64,000 nucleotides of DNA, taken from positions 1-64,000 of the forward strand of contig NZ_MUYM01000054.1 in assembly GCF_002150765.1 (NCBI RefSeq), written 5' to 3'. Under the pieces are notes generated by a model, which saw only the letters and a list, made by a program, of their open reading frames with translations, did not search any database and had not been told where the DNA came from. Positions within the stretch are counted from its first letter, which is position 1. The number at the start of each line of letters is the position of its first letter. Positions 57,015 to 64,000 of this stretch are shown piece by piece. This DNA comes from Lentzea kentuckyensis (GTDB taxonomy: Bacteria > Actinomycetota > Actinomycetes > Mycobacteriales > Pseudonocardiaceae). The position numbers and the translations under genes were made by a program.

Positions 57015-59252
57015 TCAGCGTTCGCCGGTGGCCGTGCGATGCCAGGCCGCGAGCGCGACCCTGTTCGGCAACCCCAGCTTCGCGCGGATGTTGACCACGT
57101 GCCGGTCCGCCGTCCGCGGCGAGATGAACAGCCGGGCCCCAATCTGCTTCGAGGTCAGCCCGTCCGCGACGAGTCCGGCGATCGTGAACTCCTGCCTGGT
57201 CAGCCCACCCGGCAGTGCGGGTTTGACCGGTCGCCGCTCGGATTCCGGCACCGGTTCGAGCGCGAACTCCATCGCCTGTTCGTGCCGCAGGTCGGCGCCC
57301 AGCGTCGTGATCACCTGGTAGTCGTCGCCGAGCGCGCGGCGGACGGTCCGGTCAGCGCGTTCCAGCATCTTGTGGAACGGGCTCATGCTGCCGAACGCGA
57401 CCCGTGAGATCCGTTCCTGCGACCGCAGCGCACCGAGCAGGCGGGCTGCACGGTCGTGCGCACCCAGCTCGGCGCACGTGCAGGCGAGCAGCCACAGGGT
57501 GTACGCGGGACCCCAGGCGTCGCCGAGCACCAGTTGGATCCGCAACGCCTCCACCGCGAGCGCGTGCACCTGTGCGGGGTCGCCGTGGATCAGTTCGTAG
57601 AGACCCTGCTGCCAGAGTCCCCAGGCGTGCGCCCAGTCCGCGCCGCTGTCCTCGCCCAGCCTGACCAGCCCGGTCGTGGCCTTCTCCGCCGCCTCGGCGT
57701 CCTGCAGGAAGCACGCGGCCATCGTGTGCAGCAGCTCGGTGATGTAGGTGTCGCCCGGCGACGCGAAATCGCGCGAGAGCTCGACGACGTGCGCGTACAA
57801 CGGCACGGAGTCCGCTGAGCCCTCGACGTAGAAGAGGTGCGTGGCCTCGACGAACACCAGGTGCACGTCGGTCATCGGCAGCCGCGGCAACGAACGGGCC
57901 TCGTTCATCAACGGGATCGCCGCCGCCATGTCGCCCTGCGTCTGGGCCAGGTAGGCGATGTGCGCCAGCAGCGACGTGCGCAGCGGCGGCTCGGTGATCA
58001 CCTTGAGCGCCACCGCGAGCAGGTCGCGCGCCTGGCCGAGCATGCCCGCGAACGACGTGAACCGGGTGCGCTGCACGTTCATCGCCATGACAGTGCCGAT
58101 CTCGGCCAGGTCCGGGGTCTCGAGCGCGTGCCCGATCGCGGCGCGGATGTTCGGCCACTCCTCGCGCAGCCGTCCCATCCACAACGCCTCGTCCGGCGAG
58201 AACCACGAGCGGGTCGCCTCATCCACGAACCCGCTGTAGTGCAGCACGTGCCGTCGCAACGGCTCGTCCGCGCTCACGAGCAGACGAGCGCCGAACTGCG
58301 CCACGGTGTACAGCAGCCGATAGCGCGTACGCCGGGTGACCGGACTCGTCGTCGCCACCACGATCGACTTGCGGACCAACGCGGACAACGGCTCCAGCAC
58401 GTCCGCGCCCACCACCGCCTCGGCGGCTGTGCGATCGAAGTCCGCGGGGAACACCGACAGCGTCCCCCACAGCTGCCGTTCCTCGTCCGTGCAGTGCCGC
58501 GCGGACCACTCGAAGGCCCGCTCCAGCGTGGCGTGGTGCGCCGGTCCGTGCGTGTCGCCGATCAGGAGGTCGAACCGGCGGTCGAGCTGGTCGAGCACGT
58601 CGGTCAGCGACATCTCGGCCAGCCGCGCGGCCGCGAGCTCGATCGCGAGCGGCAGCCCGTCCAACGCCCGGCACAGCGCCGTGACCTCGGGCAGGTCGTT
58701 CTCGGTCAGCATGGCGCCCGCCGCGTCCGCCCTCTCCAGGAACAGCTGCACGGCGTCCTCGTCGACGGTCAGCGGCGGCACCCGCAGCAGATGCTCGCCG
58801 TAGACGCCGAGCTGTTCCCGCGAGGTCGTGAGGATCGTCAGGCCCTCGCAGTCGCGCAACAGGTGGTGCACGAGGTGCCGAACGGCTTCCAGCAGGTGCT
58901 CGCAGTTGTCCAGCACGAGCAGCAAGTGCTTGTCGTACAACGACTCCACCAGCCGGCCGAGCCCGGAGTCCGGCGAGTTGTCGACGATCCGCAGCTCGGC
59001 CGCGACCGTGCGCGCGAGCAACGCCGGATCCTTGAGATCCGCGAGCCGCACCTCCCAGACCCCGTGCTGGAACGCGGACGTCCGGGTCATGGCGCGCCCG
59101 GTCTCCACGGCGATGCGTGTCTTGCCCACACCGCCGGCACCCACCAATGTGACCAGCCTGGCCTTGCCGAGGAGTGCCTCGGTTTCGGCGAGCACCGCCC
59201 GGCGGCCGATGAACGTCGTGGTCTGGGCAGGCAGATTGCCCCGCACGGTCAT
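57015..59252 (-). CDS. LuxR-family regulator with N-terminal NB-ARC-like ATPase
   Basis: A 745-residue regulator. The P-loop domain has Walker A VGAGGVGKTRIA (about 37-48), Walker B LLVLDNCEHLLEAV and LPLAIELAAARLAEMSL, as in the COG3903 STAND group. A tetratricopeptide-like region (about 350-640) follows. A C-terminal LuxR helix-turn-helix (LTRQEFTIAGLVADGLTSKQIGARLFISPRTADRHVVNIRAKLGL) binds DNA. ATG 59252 fits. Such regulators are common in Pseudonocardiales; targets are unknown. It is convergent with the tandem LysE genes across about 225 bases in which I see no gene. Confidence 0.9.
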   Translation of the reverse strand: MTVRGNLPAQTTTFIGRRAVLAETEALLGKARLVTLVGAGGVGKTRIAVETGRAMTRTSAFQHGVWEVRLADLKDPALLARTVAAELRIVDNSPDSGLGRLVESLYDKHLLLVLDNCEHLLEAVRHLVHHLLRDCEGLTILTTSREQLGVYGEHLLRVPPLTVDEDAVQLFLERADAAGAMLTENDLPEVTALCRALDGLPLAIELAAARLAEMSLTDVLDQLDRRFDLLIGDTHGPAHHATLERAFEWSARHCTDEERQLWGTLSVFPADFDRTAAEAVVGADVLEPLSALVRKSIVVATTSPVTRRTRYRLLYTVAQFGARLLVSADEPLRRHVLHYSGFVDEATRSWFSPDEALWMGRLREEWPNIRAAIGHALETPDLAEIGTVMAMNVQRTRFTSFAGMLGQARDLLAVALKVITEPPLRTSLLAHIAYLAQTQGDMAAAIPLMNEARSLPRLPMTDVHLVFVEATHLFYVEGSADSVPLYAHVVELSRDFASPGDTYITELLHTMAACFLQDAEAAEKATTGLVRLGEDSGADWAHAWGLWQQGLYELIHGDPAQVHALAVEALRIQLVLGDAWGPAYTLWLLACTCAELGAHDRAARLLGALRSQERISRVAFGSMSPFHKMLERADRTVRRALGDDYQVITTLGADLRHEQAMEFALEPVPESERRPVKPALPGGLTRQEFTIAGLVADGLTSKQIGARLFISPRTADRHVVNIRAKLGLPNRVALAAWHRTATGER

Positions 59253-59316
59253 CGGCGCATCTTCGCTCAGTGACGCTCTGGTGTGCTGATGAGGATCACC
59301 TCACCACCCTTTCGGC

Positions 59317-61797
59317 CTAGTGGGTTCGACCGTGCGTGGTCGCCCGCTCACGAGAACGAATGATCATCTTGGTCGCCAGCCGCAGTCCCTGCCGCGCGTT
59401 GAGGTGCGGCAGGTACGCGCGGCTGACCGCGTTCGCGATGCGGGGCAGCGCGGCCGAGTCCGGGTAGGCCATGAACATCGGCCGGTAGCTCGGCTGGAAC
59501 TTGGCCTTGAACGCGAACAGCGAGCGGAACCCGTAGACCGGCTCCAGCACCTGCCCGGTGAGGTCCAGGACGCGCTGCAGCGCCCGAGGGCGTTCGCCTC
59601 GGTCCAACCTGGCCAGCGGCGCTCCCGACAGGCTCAGGAACCGCGCGCCCTCGGCTTTCAGGTCCAGCGCGGCCGAGGCGATCAGGAACTCCATCGAGCC
59701 GCGGAAACCGTGCGAGCGGCGACGCATGAAGTCGAGCGTGTACCCGACGACCTCGCCGTCGGCGTACACCGGCAGCCAGCTCGTGATGCCGTGCACCGTG
59801 CGGTCGGCGTCCACGGCCAGCAGGCAGCGCACACCGTCGCCGGTGAGCTCCTCCAGCCCGCCGAGCGTGAAGCCCATCTCCGGCAGCCCTTTGTCCGCCA
59901 CCCACTCCGACGAGATCGACCGGATCTGGTCGGTGATCGCGAACGGCGCGTCGGCGTACGTGCACCACTCGGCGGTGATGCCCTCCTTGCCGGCCTTGTT
60001 CAGGGCCGTGCGCACGTCCTGCCACTTCTTGCCGGTGAAGGCCAGCGTGTCCAGTTCGATCACGGTGTCCTCGGCGACCTGCACCGCGGACCACCCCAGG
60101 TCCTCCACCTCCTTCCGCGTCTTCTCGCCCACGCTGTACAGGCACGGCGTCCAGCCGTTGCGCGCGCAGAACTCCGCGAACCCGCGCACGGCGTCCACCG
60201 GCGCCGGACCGATCGGGTCGCCGACGGTCAGCGCGATCGTCGCCACCACCCGGTACGCGATGGCCGTCTCGCCGTCGGGCGTGAACCAGTACTGGTTGCC
60301 ACGCCACGTCGTCATGTACGACAGCGACGAACCGCCGTAGCGCCGCATCAGCTCGCGGGCGTGCGCCGCCTCCTCCTCGCACGCGGACGGCCACGTGCGC
60401 CACGACGCCATCAGCAGACCCGCCAGCACGATCAGCCAGAACACCACGCCCGTGTACTCGAACAGCAGCATGCCGATGAACCCCTTGGCGGAGAACTGCA
60501 GCGGCACCAGGTCGAGGTAACCCGGCGGCAGGAACCGCGTCGGCAGATCAGCGAGCAGCTCGGTGAAACCCGGCTCCGGCGTGAACTGGTCGCGGACCAG
60601 GTACCCGCCGAAGACGTACAGCGCCGACAGCAACCCGATGCTGCCCGCCGTGAACCGCCAGAACTTCGTGACGGCATGCCGAGGTAGACGCACTGCGAAA
60701 TGCTTGCGCGTCAACAACAGCACCACGGTGATCGCGAGCGGCGCCAGCATCGGCACGCCGAACGAGACCGTGAGCTCCAGCAGGCTGGCGTCCGGAAAGC
60801 GCGCGACGTACACGACGTACGAACCGATGAACGCCGCGAACGCCACGTTGAACACCAGCGCCGACCGCCACGCGAACCGCCGGCCGCGCCGCAGCCCTTC
60901 CGCCAGCACGAGCAGCAGCAACGCCGGCAGCAACGACATCACGAGCGCGGGGAACCGCCCGTACGACAGCTGAACCACCATCGTCCGGCACAGCTCGACC
61001 GCGTCCGAGGCGCACATCGCGTCGACGTCGTCGGGCGACGGCTGTGCGACGGCCACGACGTCCGCGAACCACCACAGCGGGCCGTTCGGGTACGGCGACA
61101 TCATCGACACCACCGGTCCGAGCGCCGAAGCCGCGAGCAGCAGCGCCACCAGCACCCGCGTCTCCTGCAGCGGGCGCTCACCGGTCAGACCGGCGGTGCG
61201 CCCGGCTCCGCCCTTCACGACAGCGTTTTTTGGTATGGCAGCCCCGATCAGCAACCCGGCCACGCCACCGGACAGTCGGAGCAGGTCTTCGAACCAACCC
61301 GAGTACAGCGTAAGGACCAGCACCGACAAGATCAGCAACAGCCGGACGCGGCGCCTCCACAGCGGTGGCATCCGGAACGTCAGCGCGAGCGCGAGTCCGA
61401 CCCCGCCGGTCGACGGCCCCGCCGTGACCTCGCCCACCAGCGACTCGAGCCAGCCCCAGTGCACGTCCCGCCCGAGCAGCACCAGCCCGAGGCCCAGGAA
61501 CGAGCCGAGCACGTGCGAGGACAGGAAGATCGCCGCCGTGCGCAGCGCTCCGAACGTGCGCTCGGCCAGCGGGCCGAACACGAGCAGCAGCACGGTGGTT
61601 CCGACGTAGCCCAGCAGGTCCATCGACCACAAGGCCGAGCTGAACACGGTCCACAGCTGGCTCTCGGTGCCGAAACCGGTGCGGGCGAGCAGACCGTCGC
61701 TCGCGCCGTTGATCGCACCGGTCAGTGCCCCGAGGGTCCAGAGGACGACGAGGAACGTGCAGGTCAGTGGCGCGGTGCGGAACAACCGGGCGATCAT
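59317..61797 (-). CDS. MprF-like aminoacyl-phosphatidylglycerol synthase with rhomboid-like N-terminus
   Basis: An 826-residue membrane protein. Residues about 5-220 form a six-helix rhomboid-like domain: GYVGTTVLLLVFGPLAERTFG carries the G-x-x-x-E motif and VTAGPSTGGVGLALA the GxS region. The catalytic His helix, usually H-x-G-G, reads LSGGVAGLLIG instead. Further helices follow to about 480. The C-terminal DUF2156 domain (LSYMTTWRGNQYWFT, DFMRRRSHGFRGSMEFLI) is the MprF-type synthase part that adds an amino acid to phosphatidylglycerol. ATG 61797 overlaps the esterase stop (ATGA). Confidence 0.85.
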   Translation of the reverse strand: MIARLFRTAPLTCTFLVVLWTLGALTGAINGASDGLLARTGFGTESQLWTVFSSALWSMDLLGYVGTTVLLLVFGPLAERTFGALRTAAIFLSSHVLGSFLGLGLVLLGRDVHWGWLESLVGEVTAGPSTGGVGLALALTFRMPPLWRRRVRLLLILSVLVLTLYSGWFEDLLRLSGGVAGLLIGAAIPKNAVVKGGAGRTAGLTGERPLQETRVLVALLLAASALGPVVSMMSPYPNGPLWWFADVVAVAQPSPDDVDAMCASDAVELCRTMVVQLSYGRFPALVMSLLPALLLLVLAEGLRRGRRFAWRSALVFNVAFAAFIGSYVVYVARFPDASLLELTVSFGVPMLAPLAITVVLLLTRKHFAVRLPRHAVTKFWRFTAGSIGLLSALYVFGGYLVRDQFTPEPGFTELLADLPTRFLPPGYLDLVPLQFSAKGFIGMLLFEYTGVVFWLIVLAGLLMASWRTWPSACEEEAAHARELMRRYGGSSLSYMTTWRGNQYWFTPDGETAIAYRVVATIALTVGDPIGPAPVDAVRGFAEFCARNGWTPCLYSVGEKTRKEVEDLGWSAVQVAEDTVIELDTLAFTGKKWQDVRTALNKAGKEGITAEWCTYADAPFAITDQIRSISSEWVADKGLPEMGFTLGGLEELTGDGVRCLLAVDADRTVHGITSWLPVYADGEVVGYTLDFMRRRSHGFRGSMEFLIASAALDLKAEGARFLSLSGAPLARLDRGERPRALQRVLDLTGQVLEPVYGFRSLFAFKAKFQPSYRPMFMAYPDSAALPRIANAVSRAYLPHLNARQGLRLATKMIIRSRERATTHGRTH

Positions 61798-63092
61798 CTG
61801 ACCAGCCCTGTCCGCTGCGCGAGCCACGGCAGCGAGCTGTAAAAGCCCGGCCGCCACACGTTCCAGTCGTGCGCTCCCGGTAGTTCCTTCCACTGGACGT
61901 CCATTCCGGCCTTGCGACAGGCCTCGAACACCTCGGCGTCAGCCGGGCGGTAAAGAGCGTCGTCCTTGCCGGCCACGATCACGCCCGCGGTGTGCGGGAA
62001 CCGTTTCCTGGCAAGGATGTCCATGGGATTCACGCGGATGAACGCCGCTTCGTCGCCGCCGAAGGCGGCCTTGACCGTCTCAGCGCGCGTGCCGAGCGTG
62101 GGCTCGCGCTGGCCGGACAGGTTGATGAAGTTCCCGTACACGTCAGGCGCGCGCACCGCGAGCTGAAGAGCGCACGTGCCGCCGTGTGAGAAGCCCGAGA
62201 TCGTCCACGCTTCACGGCGTTCGTCGACCGTGAGGCGTTCTTTGATCCACTTGGGCACGTCGCGGGCCAGGTAGCTCTCCGACTGGCCCAGTTTCGAGTC
62301 GAGGCAGAGCGTGTTCGCCGTGGTGGAACCGAGCTGGTCGGCCATCACGACGATCGGTGCCAGGCCGTTGTGGGCGCGCGCGAACGCGTCCATGTTCTCG
62401 ATGATCCCGCCGGCGTCGTACCAGTCGCGGGGCGTACCGGGCTGGCCGGCCAGCAGGACGATCACCGGCAGCCGCGGCCGGGGTTTCGCGGTGTACGCGG
62501 GCGGCAGGTAGATCCACGCCGGGCGGGCCCGGAACGTGCCGGGGATCTCGATCTCGGACAACGTGCCCTTGTCCGGCAGTCCGGCGGGGGCCTTCCAGAC
62601 CTCGGCGAGCGTCTTGCCGGGCGGCACCTCGAGCACGTCCGAGGGCGTCTCCTCCTTCTCCGGGAGGTTCACGCTCGGGTTGTGGAACAGCTGCATCACC
62701 GCCCGCGCCGTCGGGTACTGCCCGAAATAGGCGTTGGTGGCCGTGATGGCGCTTGTGATGACGACGATCGCGGCGATCACGCTCAACACACGTCCGTACC
62801 ATCGCGACGGACGTAGCCGTGCAACAGCGAGAGTCAGCGCCACGAGTGCCACGCCCAGCCACACCATCAGAATGATCGGCATGGGTTCGGGCCAGGGCTT
62901 CCACAGGTTGTTGACGACGAGCGTCAGCCCGGTCACGAAGAGCGCGCACACGAGCACGACGATCGGCAGCACGCGAACCCACCAGGTCCGGTTCTTCCGA
63001 ATCACGAGGTATGTCAGTGCGAGCGCGGCCGCGACCGTGGCGGCCTTCGGGATCGGTCCGTATATCAGCGACAGATCCAGCGGGCTGAGCAT
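61794..63092 (-). CDS. Membrane-anchored alpha/beta-hydrolase (esterase, MprF partner)
   Basis: A 432-residue protein with four N-terminal helices (about 12-125), then an antigen-85/esterase-D-type hydrolase. The nucleophile is in SGFSHGGTCAL, the Asp in VAGKDDALYRP and the His in GAHDWNVW. Its operon partner modifies phosphatidylglycerol, so removal of aminoacyl groups or other ester cleavage on lipids is plausible. Its stop overlaps the MprF-like start. Actinobacterial MprF loci often carry such an esterase. Confidence 0.85.
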   Translation of the reverse strand: MLSPLDLSLIYGPIPKAATVAAALALTYLVIRKNRTWWVRVLPIVVLVCALFVTGLTLVVNNLWKPWPEPMPIILMVWLGVALVALTLAVARLRPSRWYGRVLSVIAAIVVITSAITATNAYFGQYPTARAVMQLFHNPSVNLPEKEETPSDVLEVPPGKTLAEVWKAPAGLPDKGTLSEIEIPGTFRARPAWIYLPPAYTAKPRPRLPVIVLLAGQPGTPRDWYDAGGIIENMDAFARAHNGLAPIVVMADQLGSTTANTLCLDSKLGQSESYLARDVPKWIKERLTVDERREAWTISGFSHGGTCALQLAVRAPDVYGNFINLSGQREPTLGTRAETVKAAFGGDEAAFIRVNPMDILARKRFPHTAGVIVAGKDDALYRPADAEVFEACRKAGMDVQWKELPGAHDWNVWRPGFYSSLPWLAQRTGLVR

Positions 63093-63143
63093 GCCTCGTA
63101 TTCTTCAGGAAGCCTTCAGGCGGCACATCAGAGGTTCGTCTTA

Positions 63144-63159
63144 GTTCAGGGCTGTGAAC
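63144..63159. promoter_or_regulatory. Inverted repeat GTTCA-N6-TGAAC in the esterase-mprF promoter region
   Basis: GTTCA (63144-63148) and TGAAC (63155-63159) flank six bases. Between this and the start codon two CTGAAG copies 11 bases apart occur on the minus strand (CCTGAAGGCTTCCTGAAG). This suggests a response-regulator-type or other dimer-binding site for the operon. Confidence 0.4.
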
Positions 63160-63183
63160 ATCAGCCTTAAGAATGACAACCGG

Positions 63184-64000
63184 TCAGTCGGATGGCACGT
63201 CGCGCCACGCGTTCGTCAGCACCCGCAACGCCTCAGGATGCTCGGCGATCTCCGCGGCACGGGACAAATCGGACTCCGCCATCCCCAGTTCGCGCAACGA
63301 GGTCGCCGCACCGAACCGTTCGGCCGTGTCGTGGATCTGCTTGGCCAGGTCAGCGGGCGCCGTGTGGGAGAGAAGTGCCGTGTGCGTGGCGGCATGCGGC
63401 AATCCGAACGTACCGCCCAAAACGTGCGCGAGCTTGTGGTGCAGTCCCATGGGGACGGACGCGAGACAGGTGCCCGCGAGCCAGGCCGAGGACAACAGTT
63501 CGGTCCGCGCATCCACAGTGGAGGGGTTTCCGCTCAAAGCGTGCAAAACGCCATCAATCGCCCGGGAAGCGATGGCGTCGATCAACGGGTTCTCGTTGCC
63601 TCGCGCGGTGACGGCGTGTGCGAGGGCGTTCAGCGCGCTCGTCACCGTCACGTCGAGCGGCAGGTCCAGGGTCAGGTCGACGTCGTAGATCACCGTGTCC
63701 GGCTGGATCGACGCGTCCCGTCGCGTCTTCTTCAGCCCCGACGACGTCTCGCCCAGCACCGGTGTGACCTCGGACCCCGCGTAGGTCGTCGGAATGATGA
63801 TCTGAGGCACGCCGGCGCGCACCGAGAGCGCCTTGGACAGTCCCGTGCTCGACCCGCCGCCTACCGACACCACGCAGTCCGCGCCGTGTTCGCGTAACAA
63901 CGCGAGCGCGCGCTCCGTGACCTCGACCGGCGTGTGCATCGCCGCGCCGGTGAACCGAGTGGCGAGCAGCGGACCGAGCCCGGCCGCCACCTTGTCCCCG
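63184..64000 (-). CDS. Maleylacetate reductase / iron-type alcohol dehydrogenase (N-terminus off window)
   Basis: The visible 272 residues cover all but the first part of the enzyme; the frame runs past the right edge. VVSVGGGSSTGLSKALSV is the NAD-binding loop, IIPTTYAGSEVTPVLGETSSGLKKTRRD matches maleylacetate reductases closely, and SVTSALNALAHAVTA and HHKLAHVLGGTFGLPHAATHT hold the domain-II residues. It reduces maleylacetate to 3-oxoadipate in aromatic or chloroaromatic degradation. The usual start (about 75 residues before the visible end) should lie just beyond 64000. Confidence 0.9.
   Translation of the reverse strand, partial: GDKVAAGLGPLLATRFTGAAMHTPVEVTERALALLREHGADCVVSVGGGSSTGLSKALSVRAGVPQIIIPTTYAGSEVTPVLGETSSGLKKTRRDASIQPDTVIYDVDLTLDLPLDVTVTSALNALAHAVTARGNENPLIDAIASRAIDGVLHALSGNPSTVDARTELLSSAWLAGTCLASVPMGLHHKLAHVLGGTFGLPHAATHTALLSHTAPADLAKQIHDTAERFGAATSLRELGMAESDLSRAAEIAEHPEALRVLTNAWRDVPSD

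Noticed and set aside
57837..59273. A 478-residue plus-strand frame
   Set aside because: Antisense of the LuxR/ATPase regulator, with Arg/His-rich low-quality composition. The minus frame carries Walker and LuxR motifs.
59320..60687. A 455-residue plus-strand frame
   Set aside because: Antisense of the MprF-like gene; no start context and biased composition.

Overview
The window is high-GC DNA from an actinomycete, most likely the order Pseudonocardiales (for example a Lentzea-, Saccharothrix- or Amycolatopsis-like organism; this is inference). The grounds are strong GC bias at third codon positions, frequent GTG starts, many ATGA/GTGA stop-start overlaps, Lsr2, a tandem glycine riboswitch ahead of gcvT-glyA, a SigE-family sigma factor, a DUF3558 lipoprotein beside an EspG-like protein, and TANNNT-type -10 elements close to start codons.

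Layout. 1-8.6 kb: small membrane and DM13 proteins, an AraC-type regulator behind a promoter with a palindrome, then fatty-acid beta-oxidation genes (fadB-like and thiolase on minus; acyl-CoA dehydrogenase and CaiB/BaiF CoA transferase on plus). 8.9-13.3 kb: small conserved proteins, then the glycine riboswitch, gcvT and glyA. 13.4-24.2 kb: secreted-repeat protein, cyclopropane synthase + DUF1295 pair, S9 peptidase, a complete polyamine operon (ornithine/lysine decarboxylase, speD, speE), metallophosphoesterase, SigE-type sigma factor with a membrane partner. 24.3-27.3 kb: fused aminodeoxychorismate synthase, Lsr2 and CsoR.

27.4-33.0 kb is the accessory region. It begins at an unusual short-variable-loop tRNA with anticodon CAA. 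Next to it lie a serine recombinase lacking its catalytic half, an IS3 transposase fragment, an EspG/DUF3558 pair, an XRE-DUF5753 regulator broken by one in-frame stop, and small unknown genes, one probably frameshifted. It looks like a decayed integrative element.

33.1-45.8 kb is rich in secreted proteins (S1 protease, M14 carboxypeptidase, a degenerate nuclease-CBM2 fusion, RTX-repeat protein, Cys-repeat protein) and ends with a large MalT/BTAD-type regulator. Inside it is the most interesting locus: two ClpP paralogues, one with the catalytic Ser replaced by Ala, convergent with an XRE regulator. The same palindrome (TCTGC-N5-GCAGA) stands ahead of both the clpP pair and the regulator, resembling the Streptomyces PopR/clpP3-clpP4 circuit.

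45.9-64 kb: a tripartite tricarboxylate transporter (tctCBA) divergent from a CitA/CitB-type two-component system; a PadR/flavin monooxygenase operon divergent from an acyl-CoA dehydrogenase-fold flavoprotein; an M23 peptidase; a DUF4232 lipoprotein; tandem LysE exporters; a LuxR/ATPase regulator; an MprF-like protein with a rhomboid-like membrane domain in an operon with an esterase; and a maleylacetate reductase cut by the right edge.
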